From: UBA6772 sp965183875 | GTDB lineage: Bacteria > Bacteroidota > Bacteroidia > Flavobacteriales > UBA7430 | Reading direction: 5' to 3' | DNA: 64,000 bases | Assembly: GCA_965183875.1 (NCBI GenBank) | Contig: CBCYMK010000018.1 | Location: 1-64,000 of the forward strand | Part shown: piece by piece, positions 63,465 through 64,000 of the stretch | How the letters are laid out: every line of letters starts with the position of its first letter | How positions within the stretch are numbered: position 1 is the first letter of the stretch | Program-made: the position numbers and the translations under genes | The notes under the pieces: model-generated | Databases searched by the model: none | Told to the model about the DNA's origin: nothing | Seen by the model: the letters and a program-made list of their open reading frames with translations, nothing else

Positions 63465-64000
63465 ATGTCAGAAAAGAAAGAAGCATTATTCTCTAAGAAC
63501 AATCGCAAGCTGATGACTGACCCTTTAGATGGGTCTAATCCAATTTCCGTACAGGTATTGGGTATCTGTTCGGCATTAGCGATTACAGTACAAGTAGAAC
63601 AAGCATTTGTAATGTCGGCTGCAGTAATGGCTGTATTATTATTTGGTAATATGATCGTTTCGGCAATGCGTAACTTGATTCCTTCAAGAATCCGTATTAT
63701 CGTTCAATTGGTAATTGTAGCAGCTTTAGTAATTCTTGTAAACGAATTATTAAAAGCATTTATGCCAGATGTATCTGAAAAATTATCTGTTTTCGTTGGA
63801 CTAATTATCACCAACTGTATTATCATGGGTCGTTTAGAAGCCTTTGCTTTGGGTAACAAAGTATGGCCTTCTTTATTAGATGCTGTGGGTAACGGTATTG
63901 GGTATGGATGGATCTTAGTAGTTGTAGCGTTTTTCCGTGAGCTTTTAGGTTCTGGGAAAATATTTGGACTACAGATTATTCCTGATGCCTTTTACGAAGC
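63465..64000 (+). CDS. nqrD: Na+-translocating NADH:quinone reductase subunit D, partial
   Basis: Membrane subunit of Nqr; the window ends after about 178 codons. It starts MSEKKEALFSKNNRKLMTDP and has the typical NPISVQVLGICSALAITV, LIITNCIIMGRLEAFALGNK and the LLDAVGNGIGYGWIL block. NqrD and NqrE share an iron-sulphur site at the membrane. The C-terminal end, nqrE and nqrF would follow outside the window. Confidence 0.95.
   Translation, partial: MSEKKEALFSKNNRKLMTDPLDGSNPISVQVLGICSALAITVQVEQAFVMSAAVMAVLLFGNMIVSAMRNLIPSRIRIIVQLVIVAALVILVNELLKAFMPDVSEKLSVFVGLIITNCIIMGRLEAFALGNKVWPSLLDAVGNGIGYGWILVVVAFFRELLGSGKIFGLQIIPDAFYE

Noticed and set aside
1..64000. Search for CRISPR arrays, tRNA or rRNA genes, prophage or full insertion sequences
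   Set aside because: No regularly spaced repeats, no cloverleaf-like or rRNA sequence and no transposase or phage genes were noticed on reading both strands.

Overview
The window reads as a chromosome segment of a marine Flavobacteriaceae-type bacterium (Bacteroidota). The evidence is low G+C, promoters of the Bacteroidota type (TAnnTTTG just upstream of genes), a short 287-residue primary sigma factor, a C-terminal sorting domain of the type IX secretion system (T9SS), a T9SS plug-like protein, a TamL-type lipoprotein and a sodium-pumping NADH:quinone reductase (Nqr) operon. The order fba-accD-rpsO-pnp-(udk)-rpoD-rpe also fits this family.

Layout. 1-4.4 kb (minus): two arginine-deiminase-superfamily enzymes, argS and ffh. 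4.7-10.3 kb: an accessory block with two orphan PD-(D/E)XK nuclease-like proteins, DUF2200 and DUF2071 proteins, a YefM-YoeB toxin-antitoxin pair with its operator, an SRPBCC relic, an AlkD-like repair protein and a broken Mpo1-like gene. 10.6-14.6 kb: lpdA and feoAB with a tiny FeoB-associated protein. 14.6-23.5 kb: a secreted T9SS cargo protein, N-acetylglucosamine kinase, a YwaF-like membrane protein, TerB-like and rhomboid proteins, murQ and tamL. 23.5-30.5 kb: core housekeeping genes. 30.48-30.87 kb: a tandem array of small-RNA-like units. 30.9-38.0 kb: a surface-glycan cluster built as two divergent operons. 38-44 kb: YfhO, DUF4834, carB, rpmH. 44.3-49.3 kb: an ABC exporter, an EEP-family nuclease and topB. 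49.4-55.2 kb: TIGR02757, BatA-like, dihydroorotase-like, hydrolase and kdsA genes in one direction. 55.3-58.8 kb: a HEAT-like gene whose 3' end is duplicated around an inserted two-gene unit, a voltage-gated sodium-channel-like protein plus a large PD-(D/E)XK protein. 58.8-64 kb: the T9SS plug-like gene and nqrABCD (nqrD cut by the window end).

The most interesting candidate is the insert at about 55.77-58.74 kb. It carries only a BacNav-like channel with an S4 voltage sensor and a TVEGW pore, and a 617-residue nuclease-like protein 5 bases downstream. Near-perfect direct repeats flank it, and it has no recombinase of its own. A membrane channel paired with a nuclease, delivered as mobile cargo, suggests an anti-phage or stress system; that function is inference. 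Second is the tandem array of roughly 60-nt RNA genes at 30.5-30.8 kb, each with its own promoter and terminator and with compensatory stem changes.

Caution on quality. About 18 single-base indels, nearly all insertions and many in homopolymers, break otherwise well-conserved genes, including the normally essential ffh and kdsA. They cluster at 0-0.3, 35.8, 39.9 and 49.2-56.0 kb. The simplest explanation is uncorrected sequencing or assembly error, so these genes are annotated across the breaks instead of being called true pseudogenes. No tRNA, rRNA, CRISPR array, intact insertion sequence or prophage was seen.
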